Below, piece after piece: positions 15,769-24,800 of a stretch of DNA of 40,073 nt. A model generated the notes under the pieces. That model searched no databases, was not told the DNA's origin, and was given only the letters and a program-made list of their open reading frames with translations. The DNA comes from an uncultured Prevotella sp. (GTDB lineage Bacteria; Bacteroidota; Bacteroidia; Bacteroidales; Bacteroidaceae): the NCBI GenBank assembly GCA_900318395.1, contig ONKL01000025.1:1-40073 (forward strand), written 5' to 3'. Numbering within the stretch: position 1 is the stretch's first letter; every line of letters begins with the position of its first letter. The translations under genes and the position numbers were made by a program.

Positions 15769-17046
15769 CTATTTAATCTTTTTAGTCGTGCTAAACTTTA
15801 TCGTTAACGGGGAAGATGCTGACATCTTATATTCCTCAGTCCAGGGTGGTGGTATCCTATATGCCTCACAGAGGTCCACCTGTTTTATCGGAATGACTCC
15901 CGCCCACTGTTTTACCTTTTTATCGTAATATAAAATAGACTTCTCGTAATCTGGCATCGGCGTAAATTGATAGAACATATCATCAATTTTGGCAATCGCC
16001 TTATATTGCCAATCCTTGATATTATAGTAATTGGCATCATCAGAATAGCCAACATAGACATACTGCAAAGTTGAATTATAGGTAGCGCCCTCATAATCAA
16101 ATATGACTGGCTGCGGTTCCATCGTCTTGAAGTCCTTCTTATATAAAGAGTCAACAAAGAACTTTGTCATATTGTTCTCCGCATCCATGAAAAGACCGAA
16201 TGTAGATGTACTATTCTGCTCTGCATGCAGAATACCTTTACCAATCTCTTTTCCATTTACGCTCCATACCATCTCAAAATCACCATACTGGGAATCGCTG
16301 ACAGGTATAGCCGGATCAACATTCTCGCCATCAGCATAAATGATGCTGTCTTTCTCTATTTCCGTCTTTCTGACAACCTGAATCAAGCGGATACGCTGCT
16401 GCTTGCCCTCATAAATCGGCTTAGGAGAAGGTGTGATACTTGCCACAATGCGCAGACGATACAATTTGTCTTTCCCATAGAACTCCTTATAATCAAGGCC
16501 ATTGATCTCACCCATCATCATGTCGATCTTCTGATCAGTGCCCACTATCTTACCATAGAGTGTCTCATAACTCCAGGTCTCTTCACTGTTCTTAGGAAGG
16601 ACCCGAATAGGGATGACATCCATGACCACCTCTTTCATATTGTCCTTATTAATCCCGACATAAACCATATCTTCGATCTTCATCGAGGTGAACGTAAAGG
16701 CAGAACTGCCAAGATCATCAACACTCAAGTTAGCAGCAATCTTTAGCTTATACCGCCATCCTTCCTTAAGAATAACATTATTGACTGCCAGGCTATCAAA
16801 GGTCGCAACCCGCTGACCCTTATCGTCAATCGCTTCTTTGACAGGTGCTACGCGGTGTGCAGCCCTGTCTGCATCTGTTAAGACGAACTCAGGTTCAATG
16901 GTTACCATCCATGTCTCTGTTCTGGGAGAAGGATTGGGGTCAATGATAGCACTTGTATCATCAACGCTATCGCTGGAACATGCTGCAAATAGCATCAGGC
17001 TCCAGACCATTATACCTATTTTATATATAAGATTTTTCATTCTCAT
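15769..17046 (-). CDS. Hypothetical lipoprotein encoded ahead of the ECF sigma factor
   Basis: A 425-residue protein from the ATG at 17046 (MRMKNLIYKIGIMVW, then SLMLFAACSSD, lipobox Cys); the ATG at 17040 is equally possible, while the far upstream frame extension has no export signal in place. After a short Asp/Pro-rich spacer (DDTSAIIDPNPSPRTETW) the protein is rich in beta strands with many aromatic residues, such as YVYVGYSDDANYYN. The N-terminal part (VTIEPEFVLTDADRAAHRVA, then VILKEGWRYKLKIAANLSVD) might be an immunoglobulin-like or fimbrillin-like fold. I do not recognise the family. It is 11 bases from the sigma gene on the same strand, so lipoprotein, sigma factor and membrane barrel protein appear to be one operon; it may be the sensor or an effector of that system. 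Confidence 0.7.
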   Translation of the reverse strand: MRMKNLIYKIGIMVWSLMLFAACSSDSVDDTSAIIDPNPSPRTETWMVTIEPEFVLTDADRAAHRVAPVKEAIDDKGQRVATFDSLAVNNVILKEGWRYKLKIAANLSVDDLGSSAFTFTSMKIEDMVYVGINKDNMKEVVMDVIPIRVLPKNSEETWSYETLYGKIVGTDQKIDMMMGEINGLDYKEFYGKDKLYRLRIVASITPSPKPIYEGKQQRIRLIQVVRKTEIEKDSIIYADGENVDPAIPVSDSQYGDFEMVWSVNGKEIGKGILHAEQNSTSTFGLFMDAENNMTKFFVDSLYKKDFKTMEPQPVIFDYEGATYNSTLQYVYVGYSDDANYYNIKDWQYKAIAKIDDMFYQFTPMPDYEKSILYYDKKVKQWAGVIPIKQVDLCEAYRIPPPWTEEYKMSASSPLTIKFSTTKKIK

Positions 17047-17156
17047 CTTCACAATTTCTGATTGCTCATCTGTATATATAACTGCAAATTCAAAAAACCT
17101 TGCATAAAAAAGAAGGAATTTAACCATTTTAAACATTATTTAAGGAATAGAACCTT

Positions 17157-17185
17157 AAAAGAGGCTGGCACAAGAGCATGCCAGC
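17157..17185 (-). terminator. Probable terminator after the glycine-lipid operon
   Basis: Stem GCTGGCA (17164-17170) with TGCCAGC (17179-17185) and an 8-base loop. On the minus strand it is followed by CTCTTTTAA. It lies 38 bases after the stop of the acyltransferase gene at 17224 and before the lipoprotein operon. Confidence 0.65.
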
Positions 17186-17223
17186 AAAGCATTGAAAGCA
17201 ATTCCGAACATAAGTGGGTAATC

Positions 17224-18213
17224 TTACTTTTCCTTATAAATCACCTTGTTTGCACCGCTTGTAATCTTTAGTGCTTCTGGATGTTCTTTTATAAAAGAGT
17301 CAATGTGACGAACACGTTTCTCAGTCAGAATCTCATCGACAGCAATCAGGATACCCGTCTCCTCCACGTCACCAAAACCATAGTTGATGGCAGTACCAAA
17401 GAGTCGCATCGTAGGAGAGAGATTCATATAAGCATTCACCAACGGGGGAATATTGTAACCCAATTTACGAATCTCGGCATTCAGAATACGATAATCTTCC
17501 CTGAAATCGTCTTTACAGAATAATGCTGCTAAAGCCTGCGGATCTTCCTCAATTTCCAACGGTTTCATCGGTATAATCAGCTTATCCTTATCATCGAAAT
17601 GTTTTTTCAGGAAATACAGGATCATGTCACGCCCTTTACGGATATAAGAGGGATACATCGTCATCTTACCGAAGAAATAGCGCACATTAGGCATAATAAC
17701 CGTCAACGCGCCCAGTCCGTCCCAAAGATTATCAAGAGCGAAAAGACTCTTAGCACCCATACGAGAACTCTGATATGGCAGAGAGACGAAGGACCGGCCA
17801 AGTTCTATCGTATAAGGCATATATTCCTTGATAAACTTCTCAGAGAAATGAAACATATGACTGGTAGCGAGCATAGGCTGCCCCTTCTCGTCCATTTTCC
17901 AGCTCGTCCCCTCTAAATAGCGATAGCCGCCAATAATCTCCTCTTCTTCAGGATTCCAGACTATTAACTGTTTATAGCAATTCTCACAGGTATCGAACTC
18001 ATCGATATCCATAGCCTTGCCAGTTCCGCCTCCAGCTTCACGAAAGGCAATCTCACGCAGACGGCCAATCTCTTTCATCACATTGGGTGCATTATGAGCA
18101 GTGATGACATATATCTCGTTATGACTCTTATTCGTCATACGAAGTTGAAGTGTTGGAGTCAGTTCACTCTTAAGCACTTCTTTGTCTATCGGCTGGATAA
18201 TCTCCTGTTCCAT
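17224..18213 (-). CDS. glsB: GNAT-type N-acyltransferase, probable glycine N-acyltransferase GlsB
   Basis: A 329-residue protein of the GNAT-like acyltransferase group that includes ornithine-lipid OlsB and Bacteroides GlsB. Recognised parts: REIAFREAGGGTGKAMDIDE, then FDTCENCYKQLIVWNPEEEE, then IIGGYRYLEG (the acyl-donor binding core), then YTIELGRSFVSLPYQ and WDGLGALTVIMPNVRYFFG. In Bacteroides, GlsB attaches a 3-hydroxy fatty acid to the amino group of glycine, and GlsA then acylates its hydroxyl to give the glycine lipid. The neighbouring gene 12 bases upstream encodes a PlsC-type O-acyltransferase, which matches the glsA-glsB pair. The length is close to the Bacteroides protein as I recall it. 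It is likely cytoplasmic or peripheral at the inner membrane. The amino-acid substrate is inferred from the pairing, not shown. Confidence 0.8.
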   Translation of the reverse strand: MEQEIIQPIDKEVLKSELTPTLQLRMTNKSHNEIYVITAHNAPNVMKEIGRLREIAFREAGGGTGKAMDIDEFDTCENCYKQLIVWNPEEEEIIGGYRYLEGTSWKMDEKGQPMLATSHMFHFSEKFIKEYMPYTIELGRSFVSLPYQSSRMGAKSLFALDNLWDGLGALTVIMPNVRYFFGKMTMYPSYIRKGRDMILYFLKKHFDDKDKLIIPMKPLEIEEDPQALAALFCKDDFREDYRILNAEIRKLGYNIPPLVNAYMNLSPTMRLFGTAINYGFGDVEETGILIAVDEILTEKRVRHIDSFIKEHPEALKITSGANKVIYKEK

Positions 18214-18225
18214 TCTCTTATAAGT

Positions 18226-19050
18226 TTATAGTTTGTAGACTTGTTCCTTAACAAATTGAGCCCATTCCATCGGTGTTTTCGTTTTATCGAACGTTTGCCA
18301 CGGAATCGGCTTCCCTATTTTAACCTGGAAACTCTTGTGCACATTTTTGTACATCTCATCAACCAGAAACAACATTGCCAGATTGAAAGGCAGGTATTTG
18401 TCACTAAAGTTTGCCAAGCGGTAAAAGAACTTACTGTTCTGACCACTAAAATGAATCGGCACTACATCTCGTTGATATTCAACACTTTTCGAGACAAAAG
18501 TCTTTTTCCATGGGATATCTCGGATAATCCCCTGATGCTTTCTGGAGCAGATACCTGCAGGGAACATCAGCATGTGATTATCACTCTGAAAACCAGCTTC
18601 AACCATTGCCGGGAAGTTACGGCTCTGCTTACCTGTTTTATTAATCGGAATGCAAATAGGCGCCAATCCAGGAAGATTCATCAGCAAGTCATTCACAAGA
18701 TATCGGAATCGTCCATCATAGTGACGCCCTATAATAGCACCCAAAGCCACTCCATCCTCACCACCAAGGGGGTGGTTGCTCACGAAAGTATAGAGTCTCC
18801 CATCGCTGGGGTCGGGAAGATTTTCCTTTCCCTCCACCTCCAAAGTCATATCAAGATACTTGACACACGCTTCCAACCAGTCGACTCCTGTCTTGTCACG
18901 ATTATCCCACAGGAAGGCATTCACCTGATCCTGATGAGCAATACGCTTCAACCACCGAACCAAAAAACCAGGCACGAATTTCGCTTTCGTGCCCATCTTC
19001 CCTTTCAGGATTGCATCGATATCAATTGTCTGCTCAACTACTGTTGCCAT
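18226..19050 (-). CDS. glsA: PlsC-type 1-acyl-glycerophosphate acyltransferase-like protein, probable GlsA
   Basis: A 274-residue protein from the ATG at 19050 (MATVVEQTIDIDAILKGKMG); the longer frame to 19107 crosses the promoter. The acyltransferase motifs are FVSNHPLGGEDG (H93 and D99, an H-x5-D spacing as in the related hemolysin-like group rather than the usual H-x4-D) and LMFPAGICSRK (163-171), with PICIPINKTGKQSRNF as the substrate-binding block. In Bacteroides, GlsA adds the second acyl chain to N-acyl glycine. It is followed after 12 bases by the GNAT-type partner, so the two form an operon making glycine lipids or a similar amino-acid lipid of the membrane. The operon is divergent from the dcw cluster. 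A function in ordinary phospholipid synthesis is less likely because of the pairing. Confidence 0.8.
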   Translation of the reverse strand: MATVVEQTIDIDAILKGKMGTKAKFVPGFLVRWLKRIAHQDQVNAFLWDNRDKTGVDWLEACVKYLDMTLEVEGKENLPDPSDGRLYTFVSNHPLGGEDGVALGAIIGRHYDGRFRYLVNDLLMNLPGLAPICIPINKTGKQSRNFPAMVEAGFQSDNHMLMFPAGICSRKHQGIIRDIPWKKTFVSKSVEYQRDVVPIHFSGQNSKFFYRLANFSDKYLPFNLAMLFLVDEMYKNVHKSFQVKIGKPIPWQTFDKTKTPMEWAQFVKEQVYKL

Positions 19051-19074
19051 TTGCACATTTTCGTTAACAAGTTG

Positions 19075-19108
19075 CAAAAATAGCACATTTCTTTCAATTC
19101 TGAGCAAA
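19075..19108 (-). promoter_or_regulatory. Promoter of the glsA-glsB operon
   Basis: On the minus strand TATTTTTG (19075-19082) with TTTG (19105-19108) 22 bases further upstream, slightly longer than the usual 19-21 spacer. The predicted leader is about 18 bases, to the ATG at 19050. Confidence 0.5.
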
Positions 19109-19190
19109 AAAAGGAGAAAAATGTTATATTTTAAATGTATTTAGTAGACAAAAAGGGTACAAATCAATAAAATAAAGTTAAAATTGAAAA

Positions 19191-19220
19191 AAAGTGGGGA
19201 AATGTGGTGCAAAGTGGGGA
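19191..19220 (+). promoter_or_regulatory. Three tandem 10-bp MraZ-type operator repeats
   Basis: AAAGTGGGGA (19191-19200), AATGTGGTGC (19201-19210) and AAAGTGGGGA (19211-19220) stand head to tail with a period of exactly 10 bases. MraZ of other bacteria binds direct repeats of this kind (TGGGN in E. coli, AAAGTG-type in mollicutes) upstream of its own gene. Here the array ends 8 bases before the -7 box, so bound MraZ would cover the -33 region and repress the whole cluster. Confidence 0.8.
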
Positions 19221-19228
19221 TTTTTTCC

Positions 19229-19236
19229 TACCTTTG
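19229..19236 (+). promoter_or_regulatory. Main promoter -7 box of the dcw cluster
   Basis: TACCTTTG, 26 bases upstream of the mraZ ATG at 19263; transcription should start near 19243. No -33 TTTG is visible because that position is occupied by the operator repeats. Confidence 0.7.
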
Positions 19237-19262
19237 TGACCGAAATCATTAAATAGGTATAT

Positions 19263-19718
19263 ATGCGCTTTTTAGGAAACATAGAAGCCAAAACTGACGC
19301 GAAAGGAAGAGCCTTTCTACCAGCAGTTTTCCGCAAGGTGTTGCAAGCATCTGGCGAGGATTGTCTGATGTTAAGAAAGGATGTCTTCCAAAAGTGCCTT
19401 GTGCTTTATCCTGAAAGTGTATGGAACGAACGGATTGACCTGTTGAAGACCCAGCTGAAGCCATGGAAACAGTCTCACCAACAGATGTTCCGGCAGTTTG
19501 TGTCAGAAGCTGAAGTGGTGACACTCGATGGCAATGGAAGATTCCTCATCTCAAAACGCCTGCAAAAAATCGCAGAGATCGATCAGGACATCCAGTTCAT
19601 CGGTATGGACAACACCATTGAGATATGGTCGCCTAAGAACCTGTTACAGACGCTCAAACCTGATGAAGAGTTTGGAATAGAATTTGAAAACATCATGAAC
19701 GCCGACGATGCCCTATGA
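19263..19718 (+). CDS. mraZ: Transcriptional regulator MraZ
   Basis: A 151-residue protein of normal length with two AbrB-like half domains, each with the DxxGR signature: TDAKGRAFLPAVFR (D12-R16) and LDGNGRFLISKRL (D89-R93). MraZ assembles into a ring and binds direct repeats in front of its own gene, usually repressing the dcw cluster. Three such repeats lie at 19191-19220, so autoregulation is very likely here. It is the first gene of the cluster; its TGA overlaps the ATG of rsmH by the ATGA arrangement, so translation of the two is coupled. Confidence 0.95.
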   Translation: MRFLGNIEAKTDAKGRAFLPAVFRKVLQASGEDCLMLRKDVFQKCLVLYPESVWNERIDLLKTQLKPWKQSHQQMFRQFVSEAEVVTLDGNGRFLISKRLQKIAEIDQDIQFIGMDNTIEIWSPKNLLQTLKPDEEFGIEFENIMNADDAL

Positions 19719-20629
19719 TGAACACTGCCGAGACATATCACGTACCTGTACTCCTTCAGGAGAGCATCGACGGGCTGAACATCAAGCCTGACGGCATCTA
19801 TGTAGACGTCACTTTCGGCGGAGGAGGCCACAGCAAGGAGATTCTGAACCGTTTGGGGAAAAACGGCCATCTCTACAGCTTCGACCAAGACGAGGACGCA
19901 GAGAAGAACATCCTTGATGATGACAGATTCACATTCGTGAGGAGCAATTTCAGATATCTCCGCAACTGGATGCGTTACTACCATGTTGCACATATCGACG
20001 GTCTGTTGGCGGATCTCGGTGTTTCCAGCCATCATTTCGACGATGAGACACGCGGATTCTCCTTCCGCTTCGATGCAACGTTGGACATGCGCATGAACAA
20101 CAGGTCAGGAATGACAGCGGCAGAAGTCTTGAACACATATAGTGAAGAGGCGCTAGCCGACATCTTCTACATCTACGGAGAATTAAAAAACGCCCGCAAG
20201 ATTGCGGCCGCCATAGTAAAAGCAAGGAGCAACAAAAATATTGAAACGACAAGCGATCTCATGCAGGCCACAGAAAAACTGTTCCAGCGTGAGCGTGAGA
20301 AAAAAGAAACAGCCAAACTGTTTCAGGCACTACGCATTGAGGTCAATCGTGAGATGGACGCCCTAAAAGAGATGCTAAACGGTGCGAAGGAAATACTAAA
20401 CGAAGGAGGACGGCTCTCCGTCATTACCTATCATTCCTTAGAAGACCGCATCGTCAAGAACGTCATGAGAGCCGGGAACCCCGAGGGCAGAATGGTGCAG
20501 GATTTTTTCGGTCGCACAGAGGCTCCTTTCCGACTGCTCAGCAATAAGGTGATCACACCAAGCGACGAAGAGCAGGAGCGCAACCCACGTAGCAGAAGCG
20601 CAAAATTAAGAATTGCAGAAAAGGTATAA
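19715..20629 (+). CDS. rsmH: 16S rRNA (cytosine-1402-N4) methyltransferase RsmH
   Basis: A 304-residue SAM-dependent methyltransferase, formerly MraW, that methylates N4 of C1402 in the 16S rRNA decoding centre. Signature blocks: YHVPVLLQESIDGL, YVDVTFGGGGHSKEIL (SAM-binding loop, 29-44), LADLGVSSHHFDDETRGFSF and the C-terminal ITYHSLEDRIVKNVM followed by NPRSRSAKLRIAEK. Length and order within the cluster (second, after mraZ) are as usual. Two adjacent ATGs (19715, 19718) are possible starts; both overlap or abut the mraZ stop. Confidence 0.96.
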   Translation: MMNTAETYHVPVLLQESIDGLNIKPDGIYVDVTFGGGGHSKEILNRLGKNGHLYSFDQDEDAEKNILDDDRFTFVRSNFRYLRNWMRYYHVAHIDGLLADLGVSSHHFDDETRGFSFRFDATLDMRMNNRSGMTAAEVLNTYSEEALADIFYIYGELKNARKIAAAIVKARSNKNIETTSDLMQATEKLFQREREKKETAKLFQALRIEVNREMDALKEMLNGAKEILNEGGRLSVITYHSLEDRIVKNVMRAGNPEGRMVQDFFGRTEAPFRLLSNKVITPSDEEQERNPRSRSAKLRIAEKV

Positions 20630-20631
20630 AT

Positions 20632-21123
20632 ATGGCTAAAAAAGAAGACATAGAACTGGAAATCCAACAGCCGGAAGCAGAAGTCCCCGCCACAGATGAA
20701 GAGAAGCTTGTGGAAGAGGAAGCTGCCGAGATGAAGGAGCAGGCCAAGAAAACGATCCAGATGATTAAGGAAAAGGCAAAAGAGGAAGATCCCAAGCCTG
20801 GTTCCGCAATGACACTGAGGACGATTCTTGGCGGGGACTTCCTCACGGCAGAAATGGTCCGTCGCCAGATATGGCTATTTGTACTCATGGTTGTATTCTG
20901 TATTGTCTATGTAGCCATCCGCTATCAGTGCCAACAGGACATGATTGCCATTGACAAACTGGAGAAGCAGTTGCTCGACGCCAAATACAAGGCACTTTCA
21001 AGTTCAAGCACTTTGACAGAAAAATGCCGTGAGAGTCATGTTCTGGAAGCTTTAAAACAAAACAAGGACAGTGTGTTGCATATATCAGACCTGCCACCAT
21101 ATATAATAAATGTACCCGAATAA
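20632..21123 (+). CDS. ftsL: Cell-division protein FtsL (Bacteroidota type)
   Basis: A 163-residue single-pass membrane protein. Residues 1-78 form a charged, Glu/Lys-rich cytoplasmic region (VEEEAAEMKEQAKKTIQMIK), longer than in E. coli FtsL. The TM helix is about 79-97 (QIWLFVLMVVFCIVYVAIRY). Residues 100-163 form a periplasmic coiled-coil-like segment (DKLEKQLLDAKYKALSSSS). The identification rests on the position between rsmH and ftsI and on the topology, as FtsL sequences diverge strongly. FtsL should join FtsQ and FtsB to activate FtsW-FtsI; no ftsB gene is seen in this window. Confidence 0.85.
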   Translation: MAKKEDIELEIQQPEAEVPATDEEKLVEEEAAEMKEQAKKTIQMIKEKAKEEDPKPGSAMTLRTILGGDFLTAEMVRRQIWLFVLMVVFCIVYVAIRYQCQQDMIAIDKLEKQLLDAKYKALSSSSTLTEKCRESHVLEALKQNKDSVLHISDLPPYIINVPE

Positions 21124-21132
21124 AAAGACGGA

Positions 21133-23319
21133 ATGAGTAAGTTTAAGAGCGATAAAGTAATGCCCCGCTACTTTGCCATCGCAGTAGTCCTGACATTGAT
21201 TGGTTTTGCCGTTGTTGGCAAGGCCATGTATATCATGACTGCCAAGAAGGACTATTGGACTCAAGTGGCCGACCGTCTGAAACGCGATAGTGTCAGCGTT
21301 AAACCCGGTCGTGGCAATATCCTTAGCTGTGATGGTCAGCTGATGGCCAGTAGCATACCAGAATATAAAGTCTATATGGACTTCCAAGCTGGAAGAGACG
21401 ACTCCATTCACGCTCAAAAACAGGATTCCATTTGGGAAGAGAAAATAGATAGTATCTGTGAAGGGCTGAGCCAGATATTCCCTTCAAAAACAGCGGAAGA
21501 ATTTAAGACCCATTTGATAGCAGGAAAAAAACGTGTGCTAAAAAACGGCAAGGAAGGTGCACGCCACTACCCCATCTGGCCACGTCGCATCGACTATAAC
21601 ACGTTCTGCGAGGTACGTAAGCTCCCCATCTTCAAAGAGCCGATATACAAAGGAGGGTTCCACTGGGAAGAATTCAATGCCCGTCGGCGCCCATTTGGAT
21701 CACTGGCCCAGCGTACTGTTGGTGACATGTTTGGAGCCAAAGATAGCGCGAAATATGGTTTAGAGCTTTCTTTCGACTCAATTCTCAGGGGCAAAAACGG
21801 TATCATGCACCGTCGTAAGATCCTGAGTAAATATCTGGACATACCAGTTCTCTTACCTGAAGATGGTGCCGATATTGTTACAACAATCGATGTTGGCATG
21901 CAAGACTTGGCTGAGCGTGCCATGATTGAAGAGCTGAAAGAAATCAACGGTGAAATGGGCGTAGCCATTCTGATGGAAGTGAAAACAGGTGACATCAAGG
22001 CTATTGTCAATATGACCCGTGGTGCTGACGGGGAATACCGTGAGACTGTCAACAATGCCATCAGCTACCGTTGTGAACCAGGATCGGTGTTCAAGACCGC
22101 TTCATTCCTGGTTGCGCTCGACGATGGCGTAGTGGATACCAGCTTTGTCATTCACACAGGAAGTGGTGTCATGAATATGCATGGCCGTGACATGAAAGAT
22201 CACAACTGGCGCCGTGGCGGTTATCAAGACATCAACGTAGCTCGTGCGCTCGAAGTCAGTTCGAATATCGGAGTCAGCTATGTCATCGACAAGTTCTACG
22301 GTAGCAACCCCAAGAAATATGTGGAAGGGCTATACCGTATCGGTATTCATGAGGATTTGAAGATTCCATTGGTTGGCTATCACACCCCGATGATCAGAAT
22401 GCCAGACACAAAGACCACTGATCGTGCCAAATATTGGAGCAAGACAACACTCCCTTGGATGAGTATCGGCTATGAAACCCAGATTGCCCCGATCAACACT
22501 GTTACATTTTACAATGCTATCGCTAATAATGGCAAGATGATGCAGCCACGCTTCGTCAAACAGATTGTAAAGAATGGTGAGGTCCTCAGGGAGTTTGAAC
22601 CTGTTGTACTTAAGGAACGTATCGCAAAACCGCAAGCCATCAAGACCATGCAGACGATTCTTGAGCACGTCGTTAGCCAGGGACTTGGCAGAAGAGCTGG
22701 TTCTAAATCATTTAAGGTAGCTGGCAAGACTGGTACCGCACAAGTTGCTGACCAGTATGGAGGCTATCACTCAGGAACCACCCGTTATTGGCTGTCATTT
22801 GCCGGTTATTTCCCTGCCGACGATCCTCGGTACACTTGTATCGTCTGCTTGAAGAAAACAGGACTGCCTGCTTCTGGCGGTGGTATGAGTGGACTCGTCT
22901 TCCACCACATCTCTGAAGGCGTGATGGCTCAGAATCTGAAACTCGATGTCGATGATGCACGTGACACCTTGTCAATCATGGTGCCCGATGTCAAAGGTGG
23001 CGACCTTGTAGCAGCCAACTATGTACTCGACAATCTTGGTGTTAAGACAAACACGAACTGGAGCGGATCTTACGCAGAAGGAAATCCTGTCTGGGGTAAA
23101 ACTATAACAACGAACAAGGACGTCACCCTCGCATCAGTCAGCACACAGAAAGGTATCATTCCAGATGTACTGGGGATGGGCGCTCGCGATGCTGTATACC
23201 TGCTGGAAAGCAGGGGTGTTAAAGTGAAACTTAGAGGCAGAGGTAAGGTTAAGTCACAGAGCATTTATGCTGGAACCGCCATCAAACAAGGTATGGTTTG
23301 TGAACTGAATATGGAATAA
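21133..23319 (+). CDS. ftsI: Septal peptidoglycan transpeptidase FtsI (PBP3-like) with two PASTA domains
   Basis: A 728-residue class B penicillin-binding protein. A TM anchor lies at about 14-36, the dimerisation/pedestal domain to about 240, then the transpeptidase domain with all three motifs: S318-x-x-K321 in EPGSVFK, S376-S377-N378, and K532-T533-G534 in AGKTGTAQ. Residues about 613-728 hold two PASTA-like repeats ([20 protein letters not shown] and [20 protein letters not shown]), a feature of Bacteroidota and Gram-positive FtsI/PBP2x homologues but not of E. coli FtsI. It cross-links peptidoglycan at the division site together with FtsW. It is the target of beta-lactams. It is tightly packed between ftsL (9-base gap) and murE. 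Confidence 0.96.
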   Translation: MSKFKSDKVMPRYFAIAVVLTLIGFAVVGKAMYIMTAKKDYWTQVADRLKRDSVSVKPGRGNILSCDGQLMASSIPEYKVYMDFQAGRDDSIHAQKQDSIWEEKIDSICEGLSQIFPSKTAEEFKTHLIAGKKRVLKNGKEGARHYPIWPRRIDYNTFCEVRKLPIFKEPIYKGGFHWEEFNARRRPFGSLAQRTVGDMFGAKDSAKYGLELSFDSILRGKNGIMHRRKILSKYLDIPVLLPEDGADIVTTIDVGMQDLAERAMIEELKEINGEMGVAILMEVKTGDIKAIVNMTRGADGEYRETVNNAISYRCEPGSVFKTASFLVALDDGVVDTSFVIHTGSGVMNMHGRDMKDHNWRRGGYQDINVARALEVSSNIGVSYVIDKFYGSNPKKYVEGLYRIGIHEDLKIPLVGYHTPMIRMPDTKTTDRAKYWSKTTLPWMSIGYETQIAPINTVTFYNAIANNGKMMQPRFVKQIVKNGEVLREFEPVVLKERIAKPQAIKTMQTILEHVVSQGLGRRAGSKSFKVAGKTGTAQVADQYGGYHSGTTRYWLSFAGYFPADDPRYTCIVCLKKTGLPASGGGMSGLVFHHISEGVMAQNLKLDVDDARDTLSIMVPDVKGGDLVAANYVLDNLGVKTNTNWSGSYAEGNPVWGKTITTNKDVTLASVSTQKGIIPDVLGMGARDAVYLLESRGVKVKLRGRGKVKSQSIYAGTAIKQGMVCELNME

Positions 23320-23336
23320 ATAAAACGACAAAGAAT

Positions 23337-24788
23337 ATGAAGCTAAGTGAACTACTCAAAAATGTAGAGGTCCTCAATATTCTTGGAAATGAGGACATTG
23401 AAATATCTGGCGTGAACATCGACTCTCGACGTATAGAGGCCGGTCATCTTTTCGTAGCCATTCCTGGCACACAGACCGATGGACATAAGTTCATCCCCAA
23501 AGCTATAGAGCAAGGGGCAGTTGCCGTGCTTTGTGAATATTTCCCCAACAAACGTGAGCCGGGAATCACCTACATCGCAGTAGAATCAACAGAAGACTGC
23601 GTGGGTGAGGTTGCCACACAATTCTATGGAGAACCTTCAAAGAAGCTGAAACTGGTTGGCGTTACTGGTACAAACGGGAAGACGACCATCGCCACCTTAT
23701 TATATAATATGTTCCGTAAGTTCGGACATAAGTGCGGTCTGCTCTCTACGGTCTGCAACTATATTGAAGACGAAGTTATACCTGCTGACCACACGACACC
23801 CGACCCTATTGAACTGAACCGACTACTGGCGAAAATGGTTGAAGCTGGCTGCGAATATGCGTTCATGGAATGCTCCAGTCACGCCATTGCCCAAAAACGT
23901 ATTGGTGGACTGTGTTTCACAGGCGGCATTTTCACGAACCTGACCAGAGACCATCTTGACTATCATGGCACTTTCGAGAATTACCGCGATGCCAAAAAAG
24001 CGTTTTTCGACGGACTTAGCAAGGAGGCATTCGCTATTATTAACAGCGACGACAAGAACGGAATGGTTATGGTCCAGAACTGCAAGGCTGTAGTGAAGAC
24101 CTATTCCACACGAACGATGGCCGACTTTAAAGCAAAGATCATCGAGTGCCACTTTGAGGGAATGTATCTTGACATCAATGGTAAGGAGGTAGGCGTTCAG
24201 TTCATCGGCAAGTTTAATGTGAGCAATCTGCTCGCTGTCTACGGCACAGCAGTCATGCTGGGCAAGAAACCCGAGGAAATACTTGTGATACTAAGTACTC
24301 TGAAAAGTGTCAGTGGCCGTCTGGAGCCAATCCAATCACCTGAAGGCTACACAGCAATCGTCGACTATGCTCACACCCCCGATGCCTTGGAGAACGTATT
24401 AAACGCCATCCACGAGGTACTCAACGGCAAGGGAAAAGTTATCACTGTCTGTGGAGCTGGCGGTAATCGTGACAAAGGCAAGCGCCCCCTGATGGCTCAA
24501 GAGGCTGTTAAGCAGAGTGATAAGGTCATTATTACTTCTGACAACCCACGTTTCGAAGAACCGCAAGATATTATCAACGACATGTTGGAGGGTCTCGACA
24601 GCAAACAGATGAAGAAGGTAGTCAGCATCGTAGACCGTCGCGAGGCTATCCGTACTGCATGCATGATGGCAGAAAAAGGTGACGTCATCCTTATAGCCGG
24701 CAAAGGCCATGAGGACTATCAGGAGATTCAGGGCGTAAAGCACCATTTTGATGACAAGGAAGTAGTCAAGGAAATATTTGGTAATTAA
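23337..24788 (+). CDS. murE: UDP-MurNAc-tripeptide synthetase MurE, meso-diaminopimelate-adding
   Basis: A 483-residue Mur ligase that adds the third amino acid to UDP-MurNAc-L-Ala-D-Glu using ATP. The N-terminal UDP-binding domain contains [17 protein letters not shown]; the central ATPase has the P-loop GTNGKTT (111-117) and the carbamylated-Lys region around FDGLSKE to INSDDKNG; the C-terminal domain has [14 protein letters not shown] and [14 protein letters not shown]. The DNPR motif (402-405, SDNPRFEEP) is the one associated with meso-diaminopimelate specificity, as opposed to lysine, which fits Gram-negative peptidoglycan. Length is normal. Confidence 0.96.
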   Translation: MKLSELLKNVEVLNILGNEDIEISGVNIDSRRIEAGHLFVAIPGTQTDGHKFIPKAIEQGAVAVLCEYFPNKREPGITYIAVESTEDCVGEVATQFYGEPSKKLKLVGVTGTNGKTTIATLLYNMFRKFGHKCGLLSTVCNYIEDEVIPADHTTPDPIELNRLLAKMVEAGCEYAFMECSSHAIAQKRIGGLCFTGGIFTNLTRDHLDYHGTFENYRDAKKAFFDGLSKEAFAIINSDDKNGMVMVQNCKAVVKTYSTRTMADFKAKIIECHFEGMYLDINGKEVGVQFIGKFNVSNLLAVYGTAVMLGKKPEEILVILSTLKSVSGRLEPIQSPEGYTAIVDYAHTPDALENVLNAIHEVLNGKGKVITVCGAGGNRDKGKRPLMAQEAVKQSDKVIITSDNPRFEEPQDIINDMLEGLDSKQMKKVVSIVDRREAIRTACMMAEKGDVILIAGKGHEDYQEIQGVKHHFDDKEVVKEIFGN

Positions 24789-24800
24789 AAAGACAAAACC

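Noticed and set aside
18241-19083. Plus-strand open frame (280 codons) opposite glsA
   Set aside because: Covers exactly the conserved acyltransferase gene on the minus strand and has no recognisable protein features.
19191-19220. Plasmid-like iterons
   Set aside because: Position directly before mraZ and the AAAGTGG core fit an MraZ operator far better; there is no rep gene.
20632-21123. Unknown small coiled-coil protein rather than FtsL
   Set aside because: Its place between rsmH and ftsI, a single TM helix and a periplasmic coiled coil are what FtsL should show.
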